From assembly GCA_030523555.1 (NCBI GenBank), contig JAUNIH010000003.1, forward strand, positions 1 to 64,000: a stretch of DNA of 64,000 bases. Reading direction: 5' to 3'. This DNA is from Erysipelotrichaceae bacterium (GTDB lineage: Bacteria > Bacillota_I > Bacilli_A > Erysipelotrichales > Erysipelotrichaceae). Below are positions 62,893 to 64,000 of the stretch, piece by piece; position 1 is the first letter of the stretch; every line of letters begins with the position of its first letter. Both the position numbers and the translations under genes were made by a program. The notes below the pieces were generated by a model. The model was not told the DNA's origin and did no database searches. It was given only the letters and a program-made list of their open reading frames with translations.

Positions 62893-63465
62893 GTGAATAT
62901 TTACGATGATATAAAGGCCTATAAACCATATAATGATCAGGAAACATATGATAAAAAGAATATCCTTTCATTAATGGAAAAATATGATGATATCTTTGAA
63001 AGAAGTAATGAAATTACGCATATGACCGCTTCTTCATGGACAGTAAATAAGGATCACACAAAAGTTCTTATGGCCTATCACAGGATTTATGATTCCTGGG
63101 CCTGGCTTGGTGGACACTGTGATGGTGATAAAGACTGTTTAAGTGTAGCTATTAAGGAAGTAAAAGAAGAATCCGGTGTAAAAAATGTTATACCGGTAAG
63201 TGAAAATATCTTTTCTATAGAGATACTTACAGTTGATTCTCATTATAAGAAAGGTAAATATGTACCAAGTCATCTTCATCTTAATGTGACATATCTGCTG
63301 GAAGCGGATGAAGATGAAGAATTAAAGATAAGAGAAGATGAAAACAGTGGAGTTGCGTGGTTTAAACTCGATGAAGTGTTTGATAAATCAAGTGAAGAAT
63401 GGTTCAAGAAGAATATATACAGGAAACTGAATGACAAGTTGAGGGAAGAAGATGAAAACAGTTAA
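62893..63465 (+). CDS. Nudix hydrolase family protein
   Basis: A 190-residue pyrophosphohydrolase-type protein. The Nudix box reads GHCDGDK then seven residues then KEVKEESGV. It keeps the core E-x2-EE metal ligands but has Lys in place of the first Glu. The start is GTG 62893 with TAGAAT 12 bases before and no ribosome site. The protein overlaps the next gene by 14 bases. Substrate cannot be told. Confidence 0.87.
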   Translation: MNIYDDIKAYKPYNDQETYDKKNILSLMEKYDDIFERSNEITHMTASSWTVNKDHTKVLMAYHRIYDSWAWLGGHCDGDKDCLSVAIKEVKEESGVKNVIPVSENIFSIEILTVDSHYKKGKYVPSHLHLNVTYLLEADEDEELKIREDENSGVAWFKLDEVFDKSSEEWFKKNIYRKLNDKLREEDENS

Positions 63466-64000
63466 AAAGATTGTACTTACAGGTGGTCCGTGTTCAGGTA
63501 AAACCACATTTACTTCACGTGCTCAGGAGTTCTTCCAGGAAAGAGGTTATCGCGTCATTATCGATAATGAATCAGCGACTGATCTTATTTCGGGTGGCAT
63601 ATCTCCTGCAACCCTATCAATGTATGATTTCCAGAAGTATGTCGTAGCTTTACAGCTAAAAAAAGAAGAACTGTGCTTAAGAGCGGCAGAAGAGATGGAA
63701 GGCGAAAAGGTTCTTTTAATCATCGACAGAGGACTTCCTGATGATATGGCGTATGTTGGCGAAGAAGCCTTTAAGGAAATTCTTTCTGAATTTGATCTGA
63801 CGATTGATGAGATGTATCCAAGATATGATATGGTTATTCATCTTGTAACTTCAGCCAAAGGCAAGGAAGAAGCCTATACCTATGCCAATAATGCGGCAAG
63901 ATATGAATCGGTGGAAGATGCCAGAAGAATGGATGATCAGGCTCTGGAGTCATGGAAGGACCATCCAAACAGGGTTGTTATAGGTAATGAAACCGACTTT
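63452..64000 (+). CDS. AAA-type ATP-binding kinase-like protein, cut by the window edge
   Basis: Partial gene open to the last base (183 codons). The P-loop LTGGPCSGKTTF is near residue 10, and IDRGLPDDMAYVGEEAF near 90 is like the DRG segment of nucleoside or nicotinamide-riboside kinases. The stretch with MYPRYDMVIHLVTSAKG matches the small-kinase AAA_28 group. The start is ATG 63452 with GAGGGAAG upstream inside the Nudix gene. Coupling to a Nudix protein suggests nucleotide or cofactor salvage. Confidence 0.82.
   Translation, partial: MKTVKKIVLTGGPCSGKTTFTSRAQEFFQERGYRVIIDNESATDLISGGISPATLSMYDFQKYVVALQLKKEELCLRAAEEMEGEKVLLIIDRGLPDDMAYVGEEAFKEILSEFDLTIDEMYPRYDMVIHLVTSAKGKEEAYTYANNAARYESVEDARRMDDQALESWKDHPNRVVIGNETDF

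Noticed and set aside
1-64000. CRISPR array, tRNA or rRNA genes
   Set aside because: I saw no regularly spaced repeats and no cloverleaf or conserved rRNA sequence in reading both strands by eye.

Overview
The window is about 64 kb of chromosome from a low-GC (roughly 40% by eye) Bacillota bacterium. The set rapZ-yvcK-whiA, EzrA, S4 with a structured leader, PepV, a CcpA-type cre site and the short cis-linked ribosomal str operon all fit a Gram-positive firmicute. AT-rich codon use and a glycogen cluster beside GH94 phosphorylases make an Erysipelotrichia-like gut organism my best guess, but no 16S gene is present to confirm it. Gene density is very high, most neighbours overlap by 1-20 bases, and I see no tRNA, rRNA, CRISPR, phage or insertion sequence.

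Layout. 0-4.8 kb: aminopeptidase P, exonuclease III, PepV dipeptidase and a HAD phosphatase. 4.8-12.4 kb: glycogen cluster (pullulanase-like GH13, glgC, glgD, glgA, glgB), with an unusual Lys/Ala-rich tail on GlgB. 12.4-22.9 kb: beta-glucoside utilisation locus, with two GH94 phosphorylases on the minus strand diverging from a sugar ABC transporter (binding protein, two permeases, ATPase) and a LacI-type regulator. Phosphorolysis yields glucose 1-phosphate, the substrate of GlgC next door, so uptake, cleavage and storage look like one circuit. 22.9-28.8 kb: AlkD-like repair, a PPC-domain protein, two G3E GTPases (one very His-rich), UppP, a CcdA-thioredoxin fusion and a GDPD. 28.9-33.3 kb: str operon (rpsL, rpsG, fusA, tuf; minus strand). 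33.4-40.3 kb: uvrB, rapZ, yvcK, whiA, SDR, rlmA-like, gmk. 40.3-49.1 kb: rpsD with a pseudoknotted leader, ezrA, a NifS-like desulfurase with thiI, a second aminopeptidase P, a rhodanese-thioredoxin lipoprotein, a ProX-type deacylase and a nucleoside hydrolase. 49.1-54.1 kb: an orphan prepilin, a 1065-residue double-Cache MscS channel and a pyridoxal-kinase-type gene. 54.1-55.9 kb: a looser accessory patch with three palindromes, kptA and a two-gene unit of unknown function. 55.9-64 kb: phosphatase, GNAT, U32-like protein, a manganese riboswitch with mntP, rhomboid, patatin, a thioredoxin-like lipoprotein, RNA modification enzymes, a Nudix protein and a kinase-like ATPase cut by the window edge.

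The most notable signals are: (1) at least ten genes with no Shine-Dalgarno sequence but a -10-like hexamer starting 12 bases before the start codon, several as divergent pairs, which suggests frequent leaderless transcription; (2) a binding-protein gene whose only sensible start codon is ATA; (3) a transporter ATPase gene split by a frameshift in an A-rich tract; (4) the GlgB tail; (5) the Cache-MscS fusion; and (6) the divergent control region with a cre site on a -35 box and duplicated operator-like repeats.
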